Source of the DNA: Brevibacterium aurantiacum
GTDB taxonomy: Bacteria; Actinomycetota; Actinomycetes; Actinomycetales; Brevibacteriaceae
Assembly (NCBI RefSeq): GCF_007558825.1
Contig: NZ_VLTK01000007.1
Span: forward strand, 204,132 to 268,131
DNA: 64,000 nucleotides
Reading direction: 5' to 3'
Translations under genes and position numbers: made by a program
Shown here: positions 53,880 to 62,068 of the stretch, piece by piece
Layout: each line of letters opens with the position of its first letter
Numbering within the stretch: the stretch's first letter is position 1
Notes under the pieces: model-generated
What the model was told of the DNA's origin: nothing
The model's input: only the letters and a program-made list of their open reading frames with translations
Database searches by the model: none

Positions 53880-55631
53880 TCAGTCGACGAGGCGCAAACC
53901 TCGGAAGCGGTTGAGCGCCGCCGCGATCTCCTGTGCACGGGGGCGGGCGACATGTCCCGGATGACCGCGGTTGCCGGTCAGGGCGTCGACTCCCTGCGCA
54001 TCGAGCATGTCCTCGACCTCCGCCAGAGCCTCGGTGAGTGAGGTCTGGTCGTCGAAGATCTCGGCCAGATACTCAAGCGCCTCGGCGATGCCTGTCGTCT
54101 GCTGCGGGTCGACGAGCTGGGACACTGCGGTCAGGTCGATGAAGGCCTTGCCGAACTGAACCTGGCCAAGCCCTTTCGCCTTCGCCGACTTCGTCTTCGA
54201 GCCGGGGTGCAGCGCCTTCGCGGTTGGGATCCGGGGCCGAGGCGTGGCGAACGCCGATCCTGTGTCATCGGCTGATTTCATCCCCACGAGTTCGTGCGCC
54301 TTCTCGGTGACTTCCTGGGGTACGTACGCATCGAGGGCGATGACATGATCAGCCACTTCGAAGAATGCGCTCGATCCACCGGCGACCAGCACCGTGGAGA
54401 CGCCTCGGTGGGTGAACAGCGGACGGATGCGATCGACGAAAGGGGTGATGGGTTCGCGGTCGGCTGGGATCAGAGCACGCATCCGATCGTCGCGAATCAT
54501 GAAGTTCGTCGCCGAGGTGTCCTCGTCGATGAGCAGCGAACGAGCACCGACTTCCACAGCCTCCACGAGGTTGGCCGCCTGCGATGTGGACCCGCTCGCG
54601 TTCGTTGTGGTGAAGGCTCTCGTGTCAGTGCCGGATGGCAGATTGTTGATGAAGGGCGAGATGTCGTCGCCGGTCACGGCGCGACCGTCCTCGGCCCGGA
54701 TGGAGGTGGCACTGGGTTCCGTGATGACCCACTCACGCCCGTCTCCGGCGATGTGGGGGTAGACACCGCGTTCGAGGGCACGCAGAATCGTCGACTTGCC
54801 GTGATAGCCGCCGCCGACGATGACAGTGACACCACGGGGGATCGCCATGCCGGTGAGCCTGCGTCCGCTCGAGAGCGTGAATGTGTGCTCGAGGGAACTC
54901 GGGCTGGTGAAAGCCACAGCGTGCGAATCCATCGGCACGTCAGAATCCCCGGATCGCCTCGGCAGAATCGCGCCATTGCCGATGAATGCGAGAAGACCTT
55001 CCTCGCCGAGGTGGTTCTGCAGTTCCAGCTGATCCCGGTGGAGTTGGACATGCTCGCGCAGATCGTCGCTGGACTGATTCTTGCCAGGCTGGTCCTGGCT
55101 AGGCTGGTTTTTGCCGGACTGGTCCTTAGCGGGCGGGTAGGCGGCAGCGAGATTGGAGTAGATGAACATGGTTTGAGCGAGCTCGGGCACATCCCGGGTG
55201 AGGATATCCGCTGCCTGATGGCCCAGGATGCGACGGCCTCGAGCCGGGAGATTGACGAGCAGTCGTGCCTCGAAGCCTTCGTCATCGATGAGGACGTTGG
55301 TGCGTTCGAGCACTTCCTGTCCCGGACGGCCGAGGATGATCGAACGCTGGTCATTGCGGTGCAGGAATGCATTGCCGACGCGGAAGAGGAAGTCGGCGGC
55401 TGCGATGCGATCTGCGCGTTCGGTGGTGATGTCAGTGGGGAACCCCGCCTCGGCGCGGTTGATCCTGATCCGGACCTTCGACGGTGAGGCGAAAGGATCG
55501 ACCTGGACTCGGTCGATGAACACGGTGAACGACCCGAACTCGTAGCTGCCACGGATCTGCTTGTAATTTCCGTAGCTGCGGCCATCGAGGTTGTGCAGAG
55601 TGGATGCGAGATTCGATCGTGGGGAGTTCAT
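53880..55631 (-). CDS. Predicted ATPase of the ABC class (COG3044)
   Basis: A 583-residue protein of the ABC_ATPase family. The N-terminus (LDGRSYGNYKQIRGSYEFGS) is diagnostic, the Walker A variant is IVGGGYHGKSTILRALERGV, and RSLLIDEDTSATNFMIRDDR is the Walker B region with DED. Bacterial function is unknown; a trypanosome homologue (MRB1590) binds RNA, so nucleic-acid binding is a reasonable guess. There are no membrane segments and no transporter partner. An unusual Lys/Gln/Ser/Pro-rich insert of repeated pentads (KDQSGKNQPSQDQPGKNQSS) lies near residue 170-190. Single-gene unit, convergent with the MFS gene. Confidence 0.88.
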   Translation of the reverse strand: MNSPRSNLASTLHNLDGRSYGNYKQIRGSYEFGSFTVFIDRVQVDPFASPSKVRIRINRAEAGFPTDITTERADRIAAADFLFRVGNAFLHRNDQRSIILGRPGQEVLERTNVLIDDEGFEARLLVNLPARGRRILGHQAADILTRDVPELAQTMFIYSNLAAAYPPAKDQSGKNQPSQDQPGKNQSSDDLREHVQLHRDQLELQNHLGEEGLLAFIGNGAILPRRSGDSDVPMDSHAVAFTSPSSLEHTFTLSSGRRLTGMAIPRGVTVIVGGGYHGKSTILRALERGVYPHIAGDGREWVITEPSATSIRAEDGRAVTGDDISPFINNLPSGTDTRAFTTTNASGSTSQAANLVEAVEVGARSLLIDEDTSATNFMIRDDRMRALIPADREPITPFVDRIRPLFTHRGVSTVLVAGGSSAFFEVADHVIALDAYVPQEVTEKAHELVGMKSADDTGSAFATPRPRIPTAKALHPGSKTKSAKAKGLGQVQFGKAFIDLTAVSQLVDPQQTTGIAEALEYLAEIFDDQTSLTEALAEVEDMLDAQGVDALTGNRGHPGHVARPRAQEIAAALNRFRGLRLVD

Positions 55632-55708
55632 CCGTGGAATGCTACTTGATTGTGGTCAACGCAGGCCACGACGAGCCCCGTGCTTCGCCAGAACTTTCCC
55701 CGGTGCTC

Positions 55709-55754
55709 CGCGATCAGGCTCTCGGCGGCTTCGCGATCAGGCTCTCTGTGGCTT
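55709..55754. repeat. 23-bp tandem repeat, two full copies plus partial
   Basis: Units at 55709-55731 and 55732-55754 differ in the middle (GGC versus TGT), and a nine-base partial third copy (CGCGATCAG) follows at 55755, reaching into the 3' end of the amidohydrolase gene. Origin by slippage is likely. Confidence 0.85.
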
Positions 55755-55759
55755 CGCGA

Positions 55760-56530
55760 TCAGTTGCGTTCGCGTCCCAGATAGAAATCTGCGGCGTTGT
55801 CCCAGCACACGGCGGCGAGTTCCTCTGCTGACAGGGTGTCACGGATGATGTCGAAATCTGTGTTCTCGAACGGCCGAGGAGCCCTGGTCGACGGCAGATC
55901 CGTGCCCACCATGAGTGCCGAGGGGTCAACGTCGACGATCGCTCGCATCGCGGTGGCAGGGTCGAGTTCGACTCGGCCGAAGCCTGTCGCCTTCACCTTG
56001 ACGCCACGTTCGACCAGTTTCAGCAGGGCGGGCAGTCCGTCGCTGTGCATGCCGAAATGGTCAATGCTCACGGCGGGCAGTCCGGCGATGCGGTCGCTGA
56101 GATCCTCATCGATGCTGCGGGCATCGATGTAGAGCTCCGAGTGCCACCCGGCGAGGTCATGGACCCGACGAGCCATATGTTCCATGTCGTCCAAGACTGC
56201 TGACCCTCCGCGGGCGACGTTGAAGCGCAGTGCTTTGATTCCGTCGCGGTCGAGCTCCAGGATGCGATCATCGGACGTGTCGACGGGAAGTTGAGTGACG
56301 CCGACGAAATCGGGGCCAAGAGTGCTCAAAGCATCGACAAGATAGCACTGGTCGAACCCTTGGAATGACCCGGCGACCACTGCTCCCCCGGCAATGCCCA
56401 GACCGCTGATGCGCATCAGATAATCCTCGACCGTGAAAGGGTCCGGCAGGTAGCCGTTGTTCTCGACGAGAGGATGCTTGGGGTCGATGATGTGCAGGTG
56501 TGAGTCGAAGATCGGGGTCGGAGAATCCAT
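55760..56530 (-). CDS. Amidohydrolase-2 family protein
   Basis: A 256-residue TIM-barrel hydrolase. The N-terminal PIFDSHLHIIDPKHPL has the HxH metal pair, VSIDHFGMHSDGLPALLKLV supplies another His, and LMVGTDLPSTRAPRPFENTD the catalytic Asp. This architecture resembles 2-pyrone-4,6-dicarboxylate lactonase and related lactonases/decarboxylases. Substrate unknown. The frame stops at 55760 within the tandem repeat region. It is divergent from the TRAP transporter operon 336 bp away. Confidence 0.82.
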   Translation of the reverse strand: MDSPTPIFDSHLHIIDPKHPLVENNGYLPDPFTVEDYLMRISGLGIAGGAVVAGSFQGFDQCYLVDALSTLGPDFVGVTQLPVDTSDDRILELDRDGIKALRFNVARGGSAVLDDMEHMARRVHDLAGWHSELYIDARSIDEDLSDRIAGLPAVSIDHFGMHSDGLPALLKLVERGVKVKATGFGRVELDPATAMRAIVDVDPSALMVGTDLPSTRAPRPFENTDFDIIRDTLSAEELAAVCWDNAADFYLGRERN

Positions 56531-56640
56531 GGCCCCAATCTACCCCGTATTCGGCAAGGCACATTTCATCTCAAAGGGTAGCCGCGTGGTCGGCGAATGC
56601 GGAACTTGAACTGTGGAGCCCTGTCGTGTGCTGAGGGTGC

Positions 56641-56682
56641 CCTGCGGCGAGGTGGGGGCGTCCTGCGACGAAGTGGGGGCGC
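56641..56682. repeat. 21-bp tandem repeat, two copies
   Basis: Units at 56641-56661 and 56662-56682 (CCTGCGRCGARGTGGGGGCGY) match at 18 of 21 positions. They lie in the region between the amidohydrolase and TRAP genes, upstream of the CRP/GlxR-like site. No gene is supported in this 336-bp gap. Confidence 0.8.
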
Positions 56683-56796
56683 ACTGCCGTGAGAACGGTG
56701 TCCCAGTCCCACCTATCGGCACTGCGAGTAACGATCTCGACAATATGACCGCTGGTCGGGACACGGGTGAGGCAGGTAAGCGGACGCTCGGTATAT

Positions 56797-56812
56797 TGTG
56801 AGGTAGTTCACA
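56797..56812. promoter_or_regulatory. CRP/GlxR binding site (TGTGA-N6-TCACA)
   Basis: TGTGAGGTAGTTCACA matches the GlxR consensus TGTGANNTANNTCACA at every fixed position, and the palindrome extends one base each side. TATATT immediately upstream (56792-56797) is a likely -10 for the TRAP operon, so the bound protein would sit over the start site and repress. cAMP-responsive control of the TRAP importer is inferred. Confidence 0.75.
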
Positions 56813-56866
56813 ACAGACCCTGAACAACATGGCTTGAGCATGATGACCCGAGCATCCGAAAGGACA

Positions 56867-59116
56867 ATGATGTCCGCACGTCCTTCTGAGGCGTCGCCTG
56901 CGAACCCGATACCGCAGACGAACGTCGACGAACTGATCGCGCAGTACGATGAGGAGCTTCCTCAGCGCACCCTGACACGCAGGCTCGACCTCGGCGTGGG
57001 AATCGTGTGTTTCGTCGTGTCACTGTTCGTTCTCAAGCAGGTGTTCTTCCCGCTGACTCAAGGCAATCAGTACTACCTTATGTGGTTCCTGGCGTTCGTC
57101 CTGCCACTGGTCTTCATCTGCTACCGGCCAGGTTTCGGCCGTAAGAGCGACGTCGCCGACCAGGCCATGGAAGTCGCCGAGGCTGTCGACAGCGATGTCG
57201 CTGCTGACAGCGGTGTCGGCGCGGGCAGCGGTGTCAGCGGTGCGACTGCTGACTCCACCGCGAAGCCACGCAGGAAGGCAAAGCGCCGGTCGAACGACAA
57301 TCCGTCGATCATCGACTGGGTACTCGTCGTTCTCACCTTCCTCACCTGCGCCTACCCGGTGCTGCCCTTCTTCTCCGGCGGCTTCAACGAGTTCCTCAAC
57401 CGGCAGGGCTCGCTGACCTCGCTCGACGTCATCATGGGCGGCGTTCTCCTCCTCCTCGTCCTTGAGGCGACGCGCAGAACCACTGGCCTGATTCTGCCGA
57501 TCTTCTGCATCGTCTTCTTTCTCTACAGCTACTACGGCGCCTACATTCCGATCGGTTGGCCAGGATCCCATGCGGGCCAGAACTTCGACCAGATCGTCAA
57601 CGCCCTGTACAACGATGCATCCGGCTTCTACGGCATCCCCCTCGACGTCGCGGCCACCTACATCGTCCTCTTCACGATCTACGGAGCCGTCCTCGACAAG
57701 ACCGGGGCAGCAAGCTTCTTCATCGACCTGAGCTTCTCACTATTCAAGAAGTCGAAGGCCGCGCCGGGACGAACCGTCGCTCTCTCCGGCTTCCTCCTGG
57801 GCACGGTCTCCGGCTCCGGCACCGCCACTGCAGTCTCGCTCGGTGCCGTGACCTGGCCCGTGCTGAAGAAGGCCGGCTACCCGAAGGAGAACGCGGGTGG
57901 AATGCTCGCAGCCTCCGGTATCGGTGCGATCCTCTCACCTCCGACCCTTGGTGCCGCAGCCTTCATCATTGCGGAGCTGCTCAACGTCTCCTATGGACTC
58001 GTCCTGCTGTGGGCAGTGGTCCCGACCCTTCTGTACTACCTGGGCATCTTCCTCGCCATCGAAATCGACTCCCGCAAGATCGAGGTCGACTACACGCCGC
58101 CTCCTGGCCTGCGCGCGTGGCCCATCCTGAAGCGAGGCTTCTACCACTTCATCTCGTTGAGCATCATCGTCGTCTTCCTCTCCATGGGCATGGCACCTTT
58201 CAAAGCCGTCGTCTACGCCACCCTAGTGGGCATCGGCTTCGGGATCATCGAAATCGTCATCTCCCGCCTCGGCGAACCGAAGGCGATTCTCCTCGCGATC
58301 TGGGACGTCTTCTACGGGGCACTGTCCTCGGGCATCCGCTCGGTCCTGCCGGTGACCAGCGTCTGCGCGGCCGCAGGCATCATCGTCTCGACGATCACGA
58401 AGACCGGCCTCGGCCAGGTCATCTCCGACATCCTCATCAAGGGCGCGCAGGCATTGTCGACAGACCCGACCGCGGTCCTCATCTTCACCTGTATCTTCGC
58501 TGCCGTGGCCGTGACCATCCTCGGCCTGGCAGTGCCCGTGACGGCCTCGTTCATCATCAGCTGGGTCATCGTAGGCCCGGCACTGATCTCACTTGGTGTC
58601 CCCGAGGCGGCCGCCGCGATGTTCATCTTCTACTACGCCGTGCTGTCCGAGGTCTCACCCCCGACCGCTCTGGCGGCCGTCGCGTCCTCGGCGATCACCG
58701 GCGGCCGGGTCATCGCAACGATGTGGCAGGCCTGCAAGTACGCGATTCCTGCATTCCTGGTGCCGCTGGCCTTCACCTTCACACCCGAGGGCGCGAGCCT
58801 CGTGGCCCAGGGCGGATTCATCGGCGCGGTATGGACCGGGTTCGTCTCCGCATTCGCCGTGGCCGCACTCGCTGCCGGTGCCGGTGGCTGGATCATCCGC
58901 CGTGCGGGGTGGCCGGAGCGCATCCTGTGCTTCATCGCCGCAGGAGCCCTGCTCTACCTGCAGCCCATGTCGATGATGATCGGGTTCTCCGCCCTCATCC
59001 TCGCCGTCATCCTTCACCTGCTGCTGCGTCGCAAACCGAAGACCACCTCGGCGACCACCAGCGATATCGGATCGACCGAAACACACTCGGCCGGATCTCC
59101 GGCCGAGTCCAACTGA
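56867..59116 (+). CDS. TRAP transporter fused permease (DctQM, TAXI type)
   Basis: About 749 residues with ~18 hydrophobic segments, the size of TAXI-associated fused TRAP permeases. Conserved DctM-like segments include GTVSGSGTATAVSLGAVTWP, KKAGYPKENAGGMLAASGIG and AILSPPTLGAAAFIIAELL. GAAAGGA three bases before ATG 56867 supports this start over the frame from 56834. Residues ~105-155 form an Asp/Ala/Gly/Ser-rich cytoplasmic loop with degenerate repeats. It imports small organic acids or similar anions with sodium or protons, handed over by the downstream binding protein 16 bp away. A CRP/GlxR-type site lies 55 bp upstream. Confidence 0.92.
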   Translation: MMSARPSEASPANPIPQTNVDELIAQYDEELPQRTLTRRLDLGVGIVCFVVSLFVLKQVFFPLTQGNQYYLMWFLAFVLPLVFICYRPGFGRKSDVADQAMEVAEAVDSDVAADSGVGAGSGVSGATADSTAKPRRKAKRRSNDNPSIIDWVLVVLTFLTCAYPVLPFFSGGFNEFLNRQGSLTSLDVIMGGVLLLLVLEATRRTTGLILPIFCIVFFLYSYYGAYIPIGWPGSHAGQNFDQIVNALYNDASGFYGIPLDVAATYIVLFTIYGAVLDKTGAASFFIDLSFSLFKKSKAAPGRTVALSGFLLGTVSGSGTATAVSLGAVTWPVLKKAGYPKENAGGMLAASGIGAILSPPTLGAAAFIIAELLNVSYGLVLLWAVVPTLLYYLGIFLAIEIDSRKIEVDYTPPPGLRAWPILKRGFYHFISLSIIVVFLSMGMAPFKAVVYATLVGIGFGIIEIVISRLGEPKAILLAIWDVFYGALSSGIRSVLPVTSVCAAAGIIVSTITKTGLGQVISDILIKGAQALSTDPTAVLIFTCIFAAVAVTILGLAVPVTASFIISWVIVGPALISLGVPEAAAAMFIFYYAVLSEVSPPTALAAVASSAITGGRVIATMWQACKYAIPAFLVPLAFTFTPEGASLVAQGGFIGAVWTGFVSAFAVAALAAGAGGWIIRRAGWPERILCFIAAGALLYLQPMSMMIGFSALILAVILHLLLRRKPKTTSATTSDIGSTETHSAGSPAESN

Positions 59117-59132
59117 GAAAGGGACGAATTCC

Positions 59133-60125
59133 ATGAAGCGAACAAGGATGTTCACAATCACGGCGTCAGCCGTTGCCGCGGTGCTGGCGTTGAGCTCATG
59201 CGGCGGTAAGCAGGAAGCCAAACCGGCAGGCGAAGGCGGCGGCGACTGCACCGCGGCCTCCGGGCAGATCACCGTCGCCACTGGAAACTCGACGGGCGTG
59301 TACTACGTCCTCGGCGGCGGTCTGGCGCAGATCATCTCCGACAACTCCGATCTGAAGGCCACCGCGGCCGAGACCGGTGCCTCCGTGCAGAACCTGCAGC
59401 AGCTGTCATCCGGGGACTATGACGTCGCGTTCTCACTCGCCGACACAGCGGCCGATGCGGTCAACGGTGACGCGGACTTCAAGAAGCCGGAGGACATCTC
59501 GGCACTGACGCGCATCTATTCGAACTTCACTCACGTGGTCGTGCGCAAGGATGCAGGCATCGAATCCGTCAAGGACTTCAAGGGCAAGACGATCTCCACC
59601 GGCTCGCCGAAGTCCGGCACCGAGGTCATTGCCAACCGCCTCATCGAAACGGCAGGGCTCAAAAAGGACGATGTGACAACTCAGCGCCTCGACCTGACCA
59701 AGACCGTTGACGGAATGAAGGACGGCACGATCGACGGCATGGTGTGGTCCGGCGGGCTGCCGACGGCTGGCGTCACCGACCTCTTCACCTCGAACGGCAA
59801 GGACGTCGAATTCATCGACATCACCAAGCTCGAGGACCCGATGAAGGAGATCAACCCGGTCTACGAGGTCGAGGAGATCCCCGCCGACACATACAAGGGT
59901 GTGAAGGCCGTCAAGACCATCGTCACTCCCAATGTCCTCATGGTCCGCAACGACATGGACGAAGGCACCGCGTGCGCTCTGACGAAGCTGATCTACGACA
60001 AGAAGGCCGATCTGGAGAAGGTCCACGCAGCGGCCAAGGAGATTGAGGTCGAAAACGCCGAGACACCTGACCCGATCAAACTCCACCCGGGCTCGAAGAA
60101 GGCCTTGGAGGAACTGAACAAGTAG
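59133..60125 (+). CDS. TAXI-family TRAP solute-binding lipoprotein
   Basis: A 330-residue exported protein. The signal ends in a lipobox LSSC at residues ~20-23, followed by a Gly/Lys linker. ITVATGNSTGVYYVLGGGLA is the start of the TAXI fold, AETGASVQNLQQLSSGDYDV and FKGKTISTGSPKSGTEVIAN are typical. It captures the ligand outside the membrane and delivers it to the fused permease encoded just upstream. AAAGGGA precedes the ATG. TAXI ligands known in other bacteria include glutamate and 2-oxoglutarate; specificity here is unknown. Confidence 0.92.
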   Translation: MKRTRMFTITASAVAAVLALSSCGGKQEAKPAGEGGGDCTAASGQITVATGNSTGVYYVLGGGLAQIISDNSDLKATAAETGASVQNLQQLSSGDYDVAFSLADTAADAVNGDADFKKPEDISALTRIYSNFTHVVVRKDAGIESVKDFKGKTISTGSPKSGTEVIANRLIETAGLKKDDVTTQRLDLTKTVDGMKDGTIDGMVWSGGLPTAGVTDLFTSNGKDVEFIDITKLEDPMKEINPVYEVEEIPADTYKGVKAVKTIVTPNVLMVRNDMDEGTACALTKLIYDKKADLEKVHAAAKEIEVENAETPDPIKLHPGSKKALEELNK

Positions 60126-60261
60126 GGAGCTGCCGGCAGCTGGCTGACGGCTGGTTGTCTGAGACTGGTTGTCTGAGGCTGGTTGGAATCAAGCCGCGTG
60201 GGCTCAGAGTCCTGCGGGTCCTCCGCTCGGTCAGCAACCGCACGCGAGGTGTGCTTCGCGT

Positions 60262-60329
60262 GAGCTCTACAGGTTAAGTCAGGCTGAGTTGGTTGCAACC
60301 TACTCAGCCTGACTTAACCTGTAGAACTC
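60262..60329. repeat. 68-bp near-perfect palindrome between convergent genes
   Basis: Bases 60266-60325 read as one continuous palindrome: 24-bp arms (60266-60289 and 60302-60325), a T-T mismatch, and a central self-complementary GGTTGCAACC. A further three pairs extend outward after one mismatch (60262-60329). It lies between the TAXI protein and M18 aminopeptidase genes, which converge. It may be a very strong bidirectional terminator, a cruciform former or a repeat element. Confidence 0.9.
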
Positions 60330-60411
60330 GACTCCGCGCAAACCAGTAGCCTCTCGGCAGCATGTCGGCACCGCACCAAGGCCACGGCACCACAGCGCCG
60401 CACTCAGCCCC

Positions 60412-60506
60412 ACCCTGCGGGAACGCGACCACCCTGCGGGAACGCGACCACCCTGCGGGCACGCGACCACCCCGAAGGAACGCGACCACCCCGAGGGCAT
60501 GCGCTC
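60412..60506. repeat. 19-bp tandem repeat adjoining aminopeptidase 3' end
   Basis: Five units with 19-bp period start at 60412, 60431, 60450, 60469 and 60488 (consensus ACCCTGCGGGAACGCGACC, later units vary to ACCCCGA). A sixth, shifted by one base, lies over the aminopeptidase stop codon (from 60508). The unit on the minus strand resembles the gene's last codons (GCGTTCCTACAGGG). Confidence 0.88.
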
Positions 60507-61890
60507 AACCCTGTAGGAACGCCTTCGCAGCCGCACCCAGCGACACGACATCCTCGATGGCGACCATTTCGCGGGCCGAGTGCATCGAATACAGTGCCGG
60601 GCCCACATCGACGGTGGTCATGCCCAGGCGGGTTGCGGTCAGGGGGCCGATCGTCGACCCGCAGGGCATCGCGTTGTTCGACACGAAGTTCTGGTACTCA
60701 ACACCGGCCCTCGCACATGCCTGCGACCAGGCGGCGGTGCCCACCGCATCCGTGGCATAGCGCTGTTGGGCGTTGAGTTTCAGTAGCGGACCGCCGCCGA
60801 GGCGGGGGCGGACATGAGGGTCGTGGCGTTCGGGATAGTTCGGGTGGGCCGCATGCCCCGCGTCGGAGGACACACAGATCGACGAGGCCAGTGCAGCCAG
60901 GTAGTCACTGCGCGTCGACGCTGGCAACATGGAGGCGATGATGCGCTCGGTGACGTCGGCGAGGAAGGGCCCGCAGGCACCGGAGCGTGAACTCGACCCG
61001 ATCTCCTCATGGTCGAACCCGGCGAAGAGTGCGACGGAATCCAACGACGCAGCATCGACGTCGACCAACGCGGAGACACCGGCGTGGACAGACAGCAGGT
61101 TGTCCAACCTCGGCGCGGCGAAGAATTCCTCCTGGGCACCGAAGAGCCCGGGGGACTGAACGGGGATCGTGTAGACGTCGTGTCCCACGACCTGCTCCGG
61201 ATCCACCTCGGCGGAGGCGGCGAGGATCTCGATGACATCGGCTTCAGCCAGACCTGCCAGGCCGATGATGGGGGTGGTGTGGCGCTGTTTGTCCAGCGTC
61301 AGGCCGTCATTGACCTGGCGGTCGAGGTGGATGGCCAGCTGTGGGATGCGCGCGATGGGCGGGGTCTGCGCGAGGACGACGGAACCGTCGGCGAGGCTGA
61401 GCTGCCCAGCCAGTGCGAGCTCCCGGTCGAGCCACGAGTTGAGCAGCGGTCCGCCGTAGATCTCGACGCCGATCTGCCGAGTTCCCTCGGCGGTGAACTC
61501 CTCGCCCGGCTTGAGTTTGAAGGCTGGGGAGTCCGTGTGAGAACCGAACACGCGAAAGCCGGGAACCGTGCCGGGCGGTCCGCCAGAGTTGCTGAAAAGT
61601 TCACTCGAGTCGCTGGAGGGTTCATCCGCGCCAGCCTCGGAGACGCCGACTTTGCTTGCCGGAGTCCGCCATGCGATGATCGCACCGTCACGAATGACAT
61701 AGTGGCTTTGACCAGGCTCGAGAGACCATTTCTCGCGCTCATCGAGTTGGAGGAAACCTGCGGCCTCAAATCGTGCAGCCGCCGTCGCGGTGGCATGATA
61801 GGAGCTGGGGGAAGAACTGATGAAGTCTGCCAGATCGGCTGCGACCTGGGTCTTCGTACGTGGTCTCACGGGCGATGTACTCATTTTCAC
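60505..61890 (-). CDS. M18 family aminopeptidase
   Basis: A 461-residue M18 (aspartyl-aminopeptidase type) metallopeptidase. FGSHTDSPAFKLKP carries the first zinc His and Asp, FDHEEIGSSSRSGACGPFL the catalytic Glu and metal Glu, and MVAIEDVVSLGAAAKAFLQG ends the protein; SSDAGHAAHPNYPERHDPHV provides further metal histidines. SSPSSYHATATAA is the conserved N-terminus. It removes N-terminal residues from peptides in the cytoplasm. A short Ser/Gly/Asp-rich loop near residues 90-105 is extra. Single gene; divergent from the DUF1684 gene. Confidence 0.93.
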   Translation of the reverse strand: MKMSTSPVRPRTKTQVAADLADFISSSPSSYHATATAAARFEAAGFLQLDEREKWSLEPGQSHYVIRDGAIIAWRTPASKVGVSEAGADEPSSDSSELFSNSGGPPGTVPGFRVFGSHTDSPAFKLKPGEEFTAEGTRQIGVEIYGGPLLNSWLDRELALAGQLSLADGSVVLAQTPPIARIPQLAIHLDRQVNDGLTLDKQRHTTPIIGLAGLAEADVIEILAASAEVDPEQVVGHDVYTIPVQSPGLFGAQEEFFAAPRLDNLLSVHAGVSALVDVDAASLDSVALFAGFDHEEIGSSSRSGACGPFLADVTERIIASMLPASTRSDYLAALASSICVSSDAGHAAHPNYPERHDPHVRPRLGGGPLLKLNAQQRYATDAVGTAAWSQACARAGVEYQNFVSNNAMPCGSTIGPLTATRLGMTTVDVGPALYSMHSAREMVAIEDVVSLGAAAKAFLQG

Positions 61891-62068
61891 AGCTTATCGT
61901 TTGCGGTAGCTTTGGCCACAAGGGCATTGGTCTTCGAGGCCGCGTCGACACGGCAGCGGGTGAGGGGCTGGTGCCACAGGAGCCATCGACCGCTCGGGCT
62001 GCGCCGTCCATCACCCGAGAGCCCGTGAACAAGCGCCAAGAAGCAATGCAATACAAGGAGTGTTCGAA

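Noticed and set aside
56613..56801. 62-codon ORF with several Cys upstream of the TRAP operon
   Set aside because: Its Cys/Gly/Glu pattern comes from the 21-bp tandem repeat and it overlaps the -10 and CRP/GlxR site.
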